Of a stretch of 64,000 nucleotides of DNA, positions 1 through 9,452 are shown one piece after another. The stretch is from an uncultured Planctomycetota bacterium (GTDB lineage: Bacteria > Planctomycetota > UBA1135 > GCA-002686595): NCBI GenBank assembly GCA_903928115.1, contig CAIYPP010000054.1, forward strand, positions 52,108-116,107. Reading direction: 5' to 3'. The translations under genes were made by a program, and so were the position numbers. Each line of letters starts with the position of its first letter. Within the stretch, counting starts at the first letter, position 1. The notes below the pieces were generated by a model. That model saw only the letters and a list, made by a program, of their open reading frames with translations. It had not been told where the DNA came from and did no database searches.

Positions 1-819
1 GTGCTCCATCAGACCTTGGCCGTGATCCGCGGTCACGACGACGATCGTGTTCTCCAAGAGCCCGCGAGCCTTCAGGCCGGCGAACATGCGCCCGATCTGC
101 TCGTCTTGGTAGCGCAGCTCGGTCTTGTACAGCTCGATGCCGGGTCGGATCGGGTTCCCCTCGGCGTCGTAGTACTTCTCCTTGGGTTGGAGGAGCTCCT
201 CCGGAGGAAGCTTGTCCCAGTCGTGCGGATCCCAGTAGTGGATCCACAAGAAATAGGGTTCCTCCCCCTTCAAGCTCTGCTCGACCAAGTCGCTCGTCGC
301 GTCGGAGCGCCGCTGGAAGTTCTGCACGTCCCACAGCGACTTGACCTGCCCCTTGTCGGTCTTGATGTGGTGCATCTCGGTGTTCAGGTCCTCGAACACC
401 TCGAAGCCGCGCTTGAAGCCGAAGTGACGCGAGACCGGAAACGCCGAGTGCACCGCGACGGTGTGGTAGCCATTCTTCGCGAGCGTCGTCGCCAGCGTCG
501 GCACGTCGTCGGGCAGCGTGAAGCCGCTCGCGGCGGAGAGCACGCGCAGCTGGTGCGTGTGGTTGTTCATCCCCGTCAAGATCGACGCGTGCGAAACCGG
601 GGTCACGCCCGCGGTGCTGATCGCCATGTCGAAGCGCGTGCCTTCGCCCGCGAGCGCATCGAGGTTCGGTGTGACGCCCGAGTGGACCCCATAGCACGAC
701 ACATAGTCCGCGCGGGTCGTGTCGAGCGTGATCAAGATCACGTTCGGTTTCGACGGAGCGCGCTCCCCACAGCCGAAGAGCAGGGCCAGCGGAGCGAGCG
801 CGAAAAGGACGTGTCGCAT
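1..819 (-). CDS. sulfatase-like lipoprotein (C-terminus beyond window)
   Basis: Partial gene running off the left edge. The N-terminus is a lipoprotein signal ending in a lipobox (LLFGC), followed by the alkaline-phosphatase/sulfatase opening ILITLDTTRADYVSCYG, which carries a metal-binding Asp, and later TADHGQG, which carries the Asp-His metal pair. The position that holds the formylglycine Cys or Ser in true sulfatases (C/S-x-P-x-R) reads VTPVSHASILTG, so the maturation motif is missing. This is typical of an exported sulfatase-like subgroup whose substrate is unknown; phosphoester or phosphoethanolamine-type chemistry is possible. An in-frame ATG at 837 is an alternative start. It lies just downstream of the TPR lipoprotein gene on the same strand. 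Confidence 0.85.
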   Translation of the reverse strand, partial: MRHVLFALAPLALLFGCGERAPSKPNVILITLDTTRADYVSCYGVHSGVTPNLDALAGEGTRFDMAISTAGVTPVSHASILTGMNNHTHQLRVLSAASGFTLPDDVPTLATTLAKNGYHTVAVHSAFPVSRHFGFKRGFEVFEDLNTEMHHIKTDKGQVKSLWDVQNFQRRSDATSDLVEQSLKGEEPYFLWIHYWDPHDWDKLPPEELLQPKEKYYDAEGNPIRPGIELYKTELRYQDEQIGRMFAGLKARGLLENTIVVVTADHGQGLMEH

Positions 820-869
820 CGATGAGATGTGCGCCATGAGCGTGGGATTTAGCATACGTCGCGCGCGCT

Positions 870-3392
870 TCAGCGCTCGAACAAACCCTCGCGGCGCGCG
901 AGCTCGCGGGCGAGCCGACGCACCGACTCCGGCCGAAGGTGGTGCAGTTGGTGGCACAGCACGTGGCGCGGCGAGAGCTCGGGCCACGCCGAGGGATCCC
1001 GCGCGAGCTCGGAGTCGAGCAGGGCGATGAAGTCGTCCAAGAGCTCGCGATAGGCATCGCCGTGCGGCGTGATGTCATTCGCGCCGCCCTCCGCCGAGCG
1101 CAGCACCGAGACGAACGGCACGCGCGGATCGCGGACCTCGCACAGCGCGACCAACTGCGCGCGGTACTCGAGCCGACGGGAGATCCCTTCGGGCGAGAGC
1201 CCGCTTCGAACGGCGAGCGCGATCAGGCGGCCGAGGTTGCGCTGAAGCGGCAGGAAGCGCGTGCGATCGCACAGGTGGGCCTGCTCGTGAATCGACGTCG
1301 CCTCGAGCAGCTCGTCGAGCGAGATGCCCATGCCTCGCGCGCCGCTCGCTCGCCGTTCCGCGAGGACCGCAAGTCTCACGCGGTCCGATTCCTGAAGCAG
1401 CGCCGAGTCGTCGCGGCGCGCGCGGCGCATCGTAGGCCCGTCCCCTAGCGATCCGTCGAGTTCGAGCCCGCGCGTCGCGAGAGCACGCGCGATGCGAGGC
1501 TCCGCGTTCGATCCCCACATACGCCGCTCCAAGTCGACCCACGGCGCACGCTCGCGCCGGAGCGAGTCGATGTCGACCCAATAGCCCTCGTGCAGCGCGG
1601 CGCCGGAGATCTCTGCGCCGAGCCGCCCCGCGCGGCTGCGCAGGTCGGCCCCCTCGCACCACACGACGGTCCCGCTCCACGGCACGCCGAGATGCTCGCC
1701 TTCTCGCCGCTCGGCGAGTACACGCGAGAGGATCGTCCCATCGACCTCATCGCCGACGAGCTTCCCAAAGAGCCCGAAGCGACCGAGCCCATCGAGCAAG
1801 CTCGCGAGTCCGCCGACACGCTCGCCCTCGCGTCCACGCCCTTCCGCTTCGTCGAGCGCCGAGAAGCTCGGACCGGGGTGCACCAAGGTCGCGAGCGCTG
1901 CGTACGACATCCGCGGAGACGCCGCGAGCTGTTCGCTCAGCCGCTGCGCGTCCGTCTCGCCGCCGCGCAGCACGTTGGCGCGCGCAAACGCCTCGGCCAT
2001 GTTCGCGAGCAGAAGATCGAGGTCCGAGGGTGCCCGCGGGTCCGCGGTCGCGGCTGCGCCCTCCTTGCGCCCGTCGATCGACGCGAGCGCCAGATCGGCG
2101 AGCAGCTGCTGGCTCGCGCTCGCGGCGTCGTCGAGCGCAAGCGCGCGATCCAAATCCGCCGCCGCAAGAGACGCGGCGACCGCGCGCGCTTCGCGGAACC
2201 ATCCGGCCGCGAGCAGCGCGCTGCCGAGCCGCTCGAGAGCCTCGGAACTCGAGTCCGCTGTCGTCGCACGGGCCGCCTCGACAAGGGTTTTCAAGCGCGC
2301 GTCGCGCGGCTCGCCCTGCTCGTCGAGCACTGCGGCAGGCAGATCGGAGAGCCATTCCTCGACGGCCACGGCGAACTGGCCCGCAGCGAAGCGCGCGGCG
2401 CGCAGGAGCGGTCCCGTGCCCGCCGACGCACCGTGCCCCGCGCGACGCAGCAAGCCCAGCGCAAGCGCGGAGGGGCGCTGATCGAGCAGGATCTCGGCGC
2501 GCGCGCGGTCGCGTGCAGCCCCCGAGCGCGACGCCAGAGCGAGCTGCAGCTCGAGCAACGCCGAGTCACTGCTGCGGAACATGCGCATGCGCCGCACGAG
2601 CTCGTCGACTTCCTCGTCGGTGAGGTCGCTCTCCCGCAGCAACGCGAGCGCGCGCTTCCAGCCGCTCTGAAACTCTGGCTGAAAGTACATCGAGAGCTCG
2701 ATGGCCGCGGTCTGCACCGTCAGCTCGACGCGATCGAGCGCCGACAGGTCGGGAGCCTCGAGGCGTTCTCGCAGCACTTCGAGCGCCTTGCGCGGCGCCT
2801 CCGCCAGCAAGTGATAGCGCGCGATGGCGGCCGTGAAGTAGCTGCGCTCCCACGGATCGCGGGCGAGCTCGACGGCGCGCGAGCAGTGCGCGATCGCCGC
2901 GGCGAAGTCGCGGCGCTGTGCGGCGCTCCAGCCGAGCCCGTGGTGTGCCCACGCCAGCTCGGGCGCGACGCGCGCTGCGAGCTCGAAGCGCGTGGCCCCG
3001 TGCTCCCCCTCCAAGCGCCCCACGAGATACAGGCGCAGAGCGTCCTCGGGACTGCGCGCGAGATCCGAGCGCCGCGCGACGAGCGCGTCGAGGCCGAGGA
3101 GGTCCTCGGTGTCGAGCGCGTCGGCCATGCGCAGCGGCGCGACCCAGTCCGGCGCCGCGGACGCGGCCCGCGCGAGCGCGTCGCGGGCCCGGTCGCGAGC
3201 CACCGGATCGTCGCTGCGCGCCCAAGCCCGCGCCTCCTCGAACGCTGCCGAGGCCTCGCTCGTCACTGGGTCGTGAAACTCAGCGACGCGCGGCCCCGCG
3301 CAGGCACCGAGGACGAGCCCAAGCCCCACCGAAGCGAGCGCCCAAAGGGCTCGCCTCACAGGCCACAGACAGGCTCTCTCGCGGGGCTGCAT
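870..3392 (-). CDS. large lipoprotein with TPR-like helices and C-terminal HExxH motif
   Basis: About 840 residues. The chosen ATG gives a basic N-terminus, a hydrophobic stretch and a lipobox (VLGAC), predicting an outer-membrane or periplasmic lipoprotein; an upstream extension would overlap the divergent gene's leader. The first two thirds are Ala/Leu/Arg-rich helical repeats resembling TPRs (for example LGWSAAQRRDFAAAIAH). Near the C-terminus HEQAH (about 702-706) is a zinc-metallopeptidase-type HExxH, and a Glu in LEYRAQ about 36-40 residues later could be the third ligand. A metallopeptidase function is inference; no named family was recognised. It is divergent from the thioredoxin-like gene. 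Confidence 0.75.
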   Translation of the reverse strand: MQPRERACLWPVRRALWALASVGLGLVLGACAGPRVAEFHDPVTSEASAAFEEARAWARSDDPVARDRARDALARAASAAPDWVAPLRMADALDTEDLLGLDALVARRSDLARSPEDALRLYLVGRLEGEHGATRFELAARVAPELAWAHHGLGWSAAQRRDFAAAIAHCSRAVELARDPWERSYFTAAIARYHLLAEAPRKALEVLRERLEAPDLSALDRVELTVQTAAIELSMYFQPEFQSGWKRALALLRESDLTDEEVDELVRRMRMFRSSDSALLELQLALASRSGAARDRARAEILLDQRPSALALGLLRRAGHGASAGTGPLLRAARFAAGQFAVAVEEWLSDLPAAVLDEQGEPRDARLKTLVEAARATTADSSSEALERLGSALLAAGWFREARAVAASLAAADLDRALALDDAASASQQLLADLALASIDGRKEGAAATADPRAPSDLDLLLANMAEAFARANVLRGGETDAQRLSEQLAASPRMSYAALATLVHPGPSFSALDEAEGRGREGERVGGLASLLDGLGRFGLFGKLVGDEVDGTILSRVLAERREGEHLGVPWSGTVVWCEGADLRSRAGRLGAEISGAALHEGYWVDIDSLRRERAPWVDLERRMWGSNAEPRIARALATRGLELDGSLGDGPTMRRARRDDSALLQESDRVRLAVLAERRASGARGMGISLDELLEATSIHEQAHLCDRTRFLPLQRNLGRLIALAVRSGLSPEGISRRLEYRAQLVALCEVRDPRVPFVSVLRSAEGGANDITPHGDAYRELLDDFIALLDSELARDPSAWPELSPRHVLCHQLHHLRPESVRRLARELARREGLFER

Positions 3393-3528
3393 TCTGCGCA
3401 CAGTTACGGATCTCGGACCACCCGGGCTAGAGCGAATCCACGGCGCGCGCGCCTCCCAGCCCGATCCCGGCATTTCGCGCCCCTCGCGCGCTTGCGGAAG
3501 CTCGGGTCGCGGTTGGAAACTGGTGCCC

Positions 3529-4650
3529 ATGTGGAAGACAGCGCTCTCGGGGTTCCTCGCAACGTCGATCTTCGCGCTCGGCGCCGCCGGGTTCCAGAGC
3601 AAGAAGCCGACGTCCCAAAAGCTCGTGGTTCCTTTCGCCGGCTCCTACGAGGAGGCGCTGACGCGTGCGGTCGACCGCAACGTCCCGCTCTTGCTCTTCG
3701 CGTTCCACGTCGAGCCCGGCGAGACCCATGAGGACGTCGATGCGTATCGCAAGGAAATCTTCGCGCGCCCCGACATGGCGGCCTTGGCATCGCAGCTCGT
3801 CCTCGCCGTCGGCGCGACGGGCGTGCACGAATCCACGGCGCTCGACGTAGAAGTCGACGGGGCGAAGACGAAGCTCTCCGTCTGCTCGCAGTACCGCAGC
3901 GAGACCTGCCTGCAGCACCAAAAGCTCTTCGACAGCATCTACAAGGAGCACAACGTCGAAGGCGAGCTGAAGAGCCCGGCCACGATTCTGATCGGCCCGG
4001 ATCGCAAGGTCGTTCAGACGTGGCTCACGGGCAGCGCGGCGAGCTGGGACGACGTGCTCACGGCAGTGAAGCAGGCGCAGGCGAAGGCCGGCGAGGGGCT
4101 CACGGACGTGCAGCTCACCGAGGTGCGTGCGCTGCTCGCGCGCGCCGCGGGCGAGCTCGACAAGGGCGCGTACGGCGCGGCGTGGTCGAGCTACAGCCGC
4201 GTCCTCGGCATCACGACGAAGACGACGTACGCGCAGAGGGCCCGCGAGGGCGAGGCGAGGGCGCGCGAGTCCATCGAAGAGGCACGCAAGTCGGCGCGTG
4301 CGACCTTTGCGGAGGGCAAGCACGTCGACGCGTACCGCGCGCTCGACGAGCTGCGCGCCGCGCTCGTGGGGACTCCGCTCGAGAAGGAGCTCCTGCGCGA
4401 GCTCGCCGCGATGGAAAAGGACAAGGCCGCGAAGGACGCGATCGCGGCTTGGAAGCGCTCGCAAGAAGCCGAGAAGCTGTGGAACGAAGCGCTCGAACTC
4501 GACGCTCGCGAACCGAAGAAGGCCGAGGCCAAGCTGCGCACCCTGCTGCGCAAGTTCGCGGACACTCCCGCAGGCCAGCGCGCGGCCGTCCGCTATCCCG
4601 AGCTCGCGGCCGACGAGGCGCGCAAGAAGCAAGACGCCGGCGGCGGCTGA
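3529..4650 (+). CDS. exported thioredoxin-fold protein with helical C-terminus
   Basis: About 373 residues. A short signal peptide (MWKTALSGFLATSIFALGAAG) is followed by a domain with the layout of a thioredoxin-like fold: a beta strand NVPLLLFAF, a helix carrying FARPDMAALAS, and a later strand-turn PATILIGPDRKV. The classical CxxC redox site is absent; the only cysteines nearby are in SVCSQYRSETCLQ. The C-terminal half is Lys/Glu/Ala-rich and probably helical with TPR-like character. A GTG at 3523 is an alternative start. The gene converges on ribD with only 7 bases between the stop codons. Function unknown; it is probably a periplasmic scaffold or stress protein rather than an oxidoreductase. 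Confidence 0.7.
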   Translation: MWKTALSGFLATSIFALGAAGFQSKKPTSQKLVVPFAGSYEEALTRAVDRNVPLLLFAFHVEPGETHEDVDAYRKEIFARPDMAALASQLVLAVGATGVHESTALDVEVDGAKTKLSVCSQYRSETCLQHQKLFDSIYKEHNVEGELKSPATILIGPDRKVVQTWLTGSAASWDDVLTAVKQAQAKAGEGLTDVQLTEVRALLARAAGELDKGAYGAAWSSYSRVLGITTKTTYAQRAREGEARARESIEEARKSARATFAEGKHVDAYRALDELRAALVGTPLEKELLRELAAMEKDKAAKDAIAAWKRSQEAEKLWNEALELDAREPKKAEAKLRTLLRKFADTPAGQRAAVRYPELAADEARKKQDAGGG

Positions 4651-4657
4651 GCCGCGC

Positions 4658-5818
4658 TCACTCGCTCGGCAGCACGAAGCTCTCGAGCACAGCGTCGGCA
4701 GCGACCTCGCGGTCGAGGCGTTCCGCAAGCCGCATGCGCGTGAACCACGGCGCCATCGTCGGGCCTTCGCCGCCCATGACATCGCCCGTGTAGACGCGCA
4801 CCTGATCGACGAAGCCGGACTCGAGGTGGCGCGTGAGCAGCTGCGGCCCCGCCTCGAGGAGCACGCGTCGCACTCCCTTGTGCCAGAGCCACTCCTGCAC
4901 GTCGCGCAGCGCGACGTGGTCCTCTTCGCTGGAGTGCAGCCCCGTCACCTTGGCGCCCGCCGCCTCGAGCGCGCGGTGGCGCGCGGCGTTCGCGCCCGCT
5001 TGGCAGAGGATGTGCACCTCGCCCGCGCCCTCGCCCGGCCCCGGCGGCGCGAAGAGCTTGCAGTCCGTCGGCGTGCGCAGATAGCTGTCGAGGATCACGC
5101 GCAAGGGCGGCTTCGACGGATCTCCCGGCGGCCGCACGGTGAAGCGCGGATCGTCGTGCAGCACGGTGGTGACGCCGCTCACGATCGCGTCGACGCGACC
5201 GCGCAACATCTGTACCTCGCGCAGCGAGTCCGGTCCGCTGATCCAGCGCCCACCTCCGACCTGAGGCGGAGGCGAGAGCTGCCCGGAGCGCGTCTGCGCC
5301 CACTTGGCGATCGTCCACGGCCGAGGACGGCGCTGACGGTCGATATCGACCCAGCGCAGGAAGTGCGGCGCCGTGCGCTCGAGCTCGCTCGCGCGCGGCA
5401 CGAACTCGACCTCGATGCCCGCCTCCTGCAAGAGGCGCAGGCCCGCGCCGCGGTGGCGCGGATCGGGGTCGAGCGCGCCGACGATGACGCGCCGGATGCC
5501 GCTCCGCAGGATCGCCTCGGTGCAGGGCGGCGTCTTGCCGGTGGTCGAGCAGGGCTCCAACGTGACCACGAGCGCCTCCCAGTTTTCGGGACCGACGCCG
5601 CTCGCGCGCGCCGCGCGCAGCGCCTCGACCTCGGCGTGGGGCCCGCCCCAGTACTCGTGGAAGCCGCGGGCGAGCACCTGACCGCCCGCGATCACCGCCG
5701 CGCCGACGCAGGGGTTGGGCGCGACGTCGAAGCGTCGACGCCGGGCCTCCGTCGCGAGGTCGACGAGGATCTCGCGCAGGCTCTGCTCGCTCAGGCTGGT
5801 GGTGGCCATCTCGCTCAT
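4658..5818 (-). CDS. ribD: riboflavin biosynthesis bifunctional deaminase/reductase RibD
   Basis: About 386 residues. RibD catalyses the second and third steps of riboflavin synthesis, pyrimidine deamination followed by NADPH-dependent side-chain reduction. The N-terminal deaminase domain shows the zinc site clearly: His61 and catalytic Glu63 in HAEVEAL, then Cys90 and Cys99 in PCSTTGKTPPC. The C-terminal RibD_C reductase domain includes WTIAKWAQTRSG and the segment RVILDSYLRTP. The start at 5818 is supported by AAGGAG 11 bases upstream; longer in-frame starts lack this. No other rib gene is adjacent and I see no FMN riboswitch consensus in the 273-base leader. Confidence 0.95.
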   Translation of the reverse strand: MSEMATTSLSEQSLREILVDLATEARRRRFDVAPNPCVGAAVIAGGQVLARGFHEYWGGPHAEVEALRAARASGVGPENWEALVVTLEPCSTTGKTPPCTEAILRSGIRRVIVGALDPDPRHRGAGLRLLQEAGIEVEFVPRASELERTAPHFLRWVDIDRQRRPRPWTIAKWAQTRSGQLSPPPQVGGGRWISGPDSLREVQMLRGRVDAIVSGVTTVLHDDPRFTVRPPGDPSKPPLRVILDSYLRTPTDCKLFAPPGPGEGAGEVHILCQAGANAARHRALEAAGAKVTGLHSSEEDHVALRDVQEWLWHKGVRRVLLEAGPQLLTRHLESGFVDQVRVYTGDVMGGEGPTMAPWFTRMRLAERLDREVAADAVLESFVLPSE

Positions 5819-6091
5819 CGGGACCGGCGCTCCTTCACGGGCCCTCTTCTGGCCCCCGAAGCCCGACGATCCAAGCGCCTCATCGGCCAAAGGACCGCCG
5901 TGGCTCCAAGGTAGCGTCCGGCGCGGACGGTTCGAGCGCCCAGCGACGGGATCCCCCCGCGGAGGCCTGCGCACAAGGGCCCACAGCGGCCCGATCCACG
6001 AGCTTTTGTGGCCCTAGCGCGTGCAAGAACGCCCATCCGGTCGGCAAACTACGCGTTCGGCTCACCCCCTCCCCTTCCCCACACGACCCCC

Positions 6092-7087
6092 ATGACTCCC
6101 GCCCCGATTCGCGTCGCCGTCACGGGCGCTGCCGGCCAGATCGGCTACGCGCTCCTCCCCCGCATCGCTTCCGGCCAGATGTTCGGGCCCGACCAGCCCG
6201 TCATCCTGCACATGATCGAGATCCCCAACGAGAAGGCCATGGCCGCTCTCAAGGGCGTCGCGATGGAGCTCGAGGACTGCGCCTTCCCGCTCCTGCAAGG
6301 CATGGTGCTGACGAGCGACCCCAAGGAGGGCTTCAAGGACGTGAACTGGGCCTGCTTGGTCGGCGCGAAGCCGCGCGGCCCGGGCATGGAGCGCAACGAC
6401 CTGCTCAAGGACAACGGGGCGATCTTCGTCGGTCAGGGCCGCGCGATCGCCGAGAACGCCGCGTCGAACGTGCGCGTCGCCGTGGTCGGCAACCCGTGCA
6501 ACACCAACGCGTGGATCGCGATGCACGCTGCCAAGGGCGTGCCGAAGGAGCGCTTCACCGCGATGACGCGCCTCGACCAAAATCGCGCGCAGGCGCAGCT
6601 CGCGCTGAAGGCCGGCGTGCCGATCACGTCCGTGCGCGGCGCGCTCATCTGGGGCAACCACAGCGCCACGCAGGTGCCGGACTTCTACAACGCGAAGATC
6701 AACGGCCAGTCCGCCGCGAAGGTGATCACCGACGAAGCGTGGCTGAAGGGCGACTTCATCAAGACCGTCCAGCAGCGCGGCGCGGCGATCATCGCGGCGC
6801 GCGGCGTGTCGAGCGCGGCCTCCGCGGCCAACGCGCTCGTCGACCACGTGCGCGACCTGCACCACGCCACGCCGGCTGGCGAGTACCGCTCGGTGTGCGT
6901 CTGCTCCGACGGCTCCTACGGCGTCCCCGAAGGCCTGATCTTCGGCTACCCGGTCCGCTCGGACGGCAAGGGCGGCTGGAGCATCGTGCAGGGCCTCGAG
7001 ATGAACGACTTCCTCAAGGAGAAGCTCGCGGCCACGATCAAGGAGCTCGAAGGCGAGCGCGAGATCGTCAAGGGCCTGCTCGGCTGA
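6092..7087 (+). CDS. mdh: malate dehydrogenase
   Basis: About 331 residues, the normal length for the NAD-dependent malate dehydrogenase group that includes cytosolic-type enzymes. It interconverts malate and oxaloacetate in the TCA cycle. The Rossmann glycine motif GAAGQIGY is near residue 10, substrate-binding arginines lie in [23 protein letters not shown] follows, and the catalytic His190 sits in [11 protein letters not shown]. The ATG at 6092 places the glycine motif at the expected distance; upstream in-frame starts would add unrelated sequence. The gene is monocistronic and ends at a strong hairpin (7108-7146). Confidence 0.97.
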   Translation: MTPAPIRVAVTGAAGQIGYALLPRIASGQMFGPDQPVILHMIEIPNEKAMAALKGVAMELEDCAFPLLQGMVLTSDPKEGFKDVNWACLVGAKPRGPGMERNDLLKDNGAIFVGQGRAIAENAASNVRVAVVGNPCNTNAWIAMHAAKGVPKERFTAMTRLDQNRAQAQLALKAGVPITSVRGALIWGNHSATQVPDFYNAKINGQSAAKVITDEAWLKGDFIKTVQQRGAAIIAARGVSSAASAANALVDHVRDLHHATPAGEYRSVCVCSDGSYGVPEGLIFGYPVRSDGKGGWSIVQGLEMNDFLKEKLAATIKELEGEREIVKGLLG

Positions 7088-7107
7088 GCACGCGCCAGCG
7101 CAGCACC

Positions 7108-7146
7108 GCGCGCCCGCCGCAGGAACCACTCCTGCGGCGGGCGCGC
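7108..7146. terminator. 17-bp perfect hairpin between convergent mdh and SGNH gene
   Basis: Left arm 7108-7124 and right arm 7130-7146 are exact inverse complements (17 bp) with a 5-base loop accac. It sits 21 bases after the mdh stop and 28 bases before the end of the opposing gene, so it can act on both strands. There is no long T tract, which is common in very GC-rich genomes. Confidence 0.7.
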
Positions 7147-7174
7147 TTCGCTTGGGAGGCCACGGGGCGCGCTC

Positions 7175-8341
7175 CTACTTCACGAGCGCGAGCTCGGCGA
7201 TGCGTGTGGCAAGCGTGCGCGCGAGGAGCAGGCAGCCTTCGTCGGTGAGGTGCACCTCGCCGTTTTTCTTGTCGGGCCGCACGAAGATGCGGTCGGCGCC
7301 GCTCTCGGCCCGCTGGAGGTCGGCGGTGCTCTCGAGCACCGTGCGCGCGTCGCACAAGGGGACGCCGCGCTCCGCCGCGACCTCCTTCAGGATGCCCGTC
7401 ATGCGCTCGAAGCCGTCCTTCTGCAGCTGCGCGGAGCCGAAGCGATCGAAGTCGCCCATGCGCGTGCCCTGCGTGACGAGCATCACCTCCGAGCCGTGCG
7501 CCTTGGCGATCGCGACGATGTTGATCAGGTTGCGACGGAAGTTGGCGAAGCCCAAGTCGGGATCGGTCGGGTGCGCGTAGTCGTCCGGTGCGTGCTTGCC
7601 GAAGTCCACGATCACGTACGCCCCGAGATTCTGGCGCTCTTCCCACCAGCTCGTGTAGTAACGCCGCCACGCCTTGTAGGTGATGCTCTGCTCCAGCGCG
7701 GCTTCGAACGGCAGCTTGCGGTCGACCGGCCACACCGCGCGCCAGTGCGTGTTGTCGCGCACGACGCCCGGGTAGAGCGCGCAGCGCAGGTCGTTGATCG
7801 TGTGGTAGACGAGCACGAGATCGGGCTCGAGGTCCACGCCGCGCAGCGCGAGGTTGATCTGGCTCTCGAAGGTCGAGTAGCCCTGACAACCGAGGTTCAC
7901 GACCTCGATCGGCCGCGACGAGCGCGCGGCGAGCTCTTCTCCGAGCTTCACGGGCCAGTTGGTCCACGTCGAGCTCGGCCCGATGCCGTAGGTGCTCGAG
8001 CCGCCGAGGCACACGATGCGGTAGGTGCCCGCAGGCTTCTTCCACGCGACTTCCGCGCTGTTGAAGCCGAGGCTCGAGTGCTCGACCACCACCGGATCCT
8101 TCTCGCTCGCGGGCTTCTTGAAGCCCTTGCGATTCGAGTAGGCCAAGTACGGGTGCGGCTCGATGCGCGAGTCCTTGAAGGCCGCCGCGAGCGGGTCGAG
8201 CTCCGAGGGAGTCAGCTTGTCGATCTCGAAGAAGCGGGGCAGCGTCTCGAGGAGCACGAGCAGCCCCGCGAGCGTGCCGAGCACGACCCACGCGAGGCGC
8301 CGCAGCTTCGAACGGGAGGGTGTCGGTGCGCTCGTGCTCAT
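7175..8341 (-). CDS. membrane-anchored SGNH/GDSL-family hydrolase
   Basis: About 388 residues. An N-terminal transmembrane segment (LAWVVLGTLAGLLVLL) would anchor the protein. The SGNH core begins with the block I nucleophile motif CLGGSSTYG, followed by LGCQGYSTFES and LVYHTINDLR; the terminal block appears as VHLTDEGCLLLA, supplying the catalytic His. These proteins are esterases or acyl hydrolases of polysaccharides or lipids; the substrate cannot be told. The ATG at 8341 gives a short basic N-terminus before the membrane segment. It is divergent from the beta-propeller gene 70 bases away. Confidence 0.85.
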   Translation of the reverse strand: MSTSAPTPSRSKLRRLAWVVLGTLAGLLVLLETLPRFFEIDKLTPSELDPLAAAFKDSRIEPHPYLAYSNRKGFKKPASEKDPVVVEHSSLGFNSAEVAWKKPAGTYRIVCLGGSSTYGIGPSSTWTNWPVKLGEELAARSSRPIEVVNLGCQGYSTFESQINLALRGVDLEPDLVLVYHTINDLRCALYPGVVRDNTHWRAVWPVDRKLPFEAALEQSITYKAWRRYYTSWWEERQNLGAYVIVDFGKHAPDDYAHPTDPDLGFANFRRNLINIVAIAKAHGSEVMLVTQGTRMGDFDRFGSAQLQKDGFERMTGILKEVAAERGVPLCDARTVLESTADLQRAESGADRIFVRPDKKNGEVHLTDEGCLLLARTLATRIAELALVK

Positions 8342-8411
8342 GGGTTGGACCCCGTCGGGGCAGCGTGCGATCCTACGCGCGCCCCGCTGGCCCCTCAACG
8401 CACCTGCCGCC

Positions 8412-9452
8412 ATGCACCTCTTCCGCCGCACGCTCCTCTTTGCCGCGCTTGGAATCGCAGCCGCCTGCGCGAGCACCCCGCCGCCGCCCCCGCAGCCGCT
8501 CGGAACGCTCGTCGTGCTCAGCAAGCGCGAGGCGTCGGCGATGTGGTACGACCTCGATGCGCGCCTCGAGCGCCAGCGGGCGGCGACGGGTGTGGGACCG
8601 CACGAAGCCGCCGCGCGGGACGAGCTCGTCGTCGTGTGCGACTACGGAGCGCAAGCTCCCGGATCGACGCTGACGGTGCTCGACGCTTCCACGGGTCGCC
8701 TCGTGCGCACGCTCGCGCTCGGCCACGAGCGTCCGCACGGCATCGAGTGGCTCGATGACCGTTCCGTGCTCGTGACGAGCGAAGCGAGCGACGCCGTGCT
8801 GGAAGTCGACGTGCTCGCCGGCGCGGTGACGCGCGTGCTGCCCACCGGCGCCGAGCTCTCGCACATGCTCCGCATCTCGCCCGACCGCTCGCGCGTGTTC
8901 ACCACGAACATGCAGTCGAACACGCTCTCCGCGATCGACCTCTCGAGCGGCTCGCTGATCGCGCAGGTTCCGACCGGCAAGGGTCCCGAGGCCCTCGACA
9001 TCTCTCCCGACGGACGCGAGGTCTGGGTCGGCAACCGCAACGACGACACGCTCTCGGTGTTCGACGCTCGCTCGCTCGAGCTCCTCGCGACGCTCCCGTG
9101 TCCGCGCTTCCCGATCCGCCTCGCGTTCACGCGCGACGGCCGCCACGTGCTCGTGAGCTGCGCGCAGTCCGGCGACCTCGCCGTGTTCGACGCCCGCAAG
9201 CGCACGCAAGCGCGCCGCATCGCCCTCGACCTCACCCCCACCGAGAGCGCCGCCCAAAACCTCCTCGGCCGCGACTTCGCCGCGAGCCCGACGCCCATCG
9301 GCATCCTGATCCACCCCACCGCCCCGCGCGCCTACATCGCCGCCACCAACGCCGACCTCGTGAGCGAGCTCTCGCTCGACACCTGGACCTTCCTCGCCCG
9401 CATCCCCACCGCCCCCGAACCCGACGGCCTCGCCTGGCTCCCCGCGCGCTAG
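8412..9452 (+). CDS. YncE-like beta-propeller lipoprotein
   Basis: About 346 residues. The signal ends in a lipobox-like AAACAS followed by a proline run. The rest consists of repeated beta-propeller blades with the YVTN/YncE flavour: DASTGRLVRTLALG, LRISPDRSRVFTTN, LDISPDGREVWVGNRNDDTLSVFDA and LAFTRDGRHVLVSC. Such proteins bind ligands or partner proteins in the periplasm. Its stop codon overlaps that of miaB on the other strand through a CTAG palindrome (9449-9452). Confidence 0.8.
   Translation: MHLFRRTLLFAALGIAAACASTPPPPPQPLGTLVVLSKREASAMWYDLDARLERQRAATGVGPHEAAARDELVVVCDYGAQAPGSTLTVLDASTGRLVRTLALGHERPHGIEWLDDRSVLVTSEASDAVLEVDVLAGAVTRVLPTGAELSHMLRISPDRSRVFTTNMQSNTLSAIDLSSGSLIAQVPTGKGPEALDISPDGREVWVGNRNDDTLSVFDARSLELLATLPCPRFPIRLAFTRDGRHVLVSCAQSGDLAVFDARKRTQARRIALDLTPTESAAQNLLGRDFAASPTPIGILIHPTAPRAYIAATNADLVSELSLDTWTFLARIPTAPEPDGLAWLPAR

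Noticed and set aside
1590..3731. Long plus-strand open frames over the TPR lipoprotein gene, and many like them elsewhere
   Set aside because: They are frame shadows caused by the high GC content; their products are Arg/Ala-rich with no signal peptide, motif or ribosome-binding site.
5819..6091. FMN riboswitch upstream of ribD
   Set aside because: No conserved RFN-element blocks were seen on the minus strand; a normal AAGGAG site alone precedes the start.
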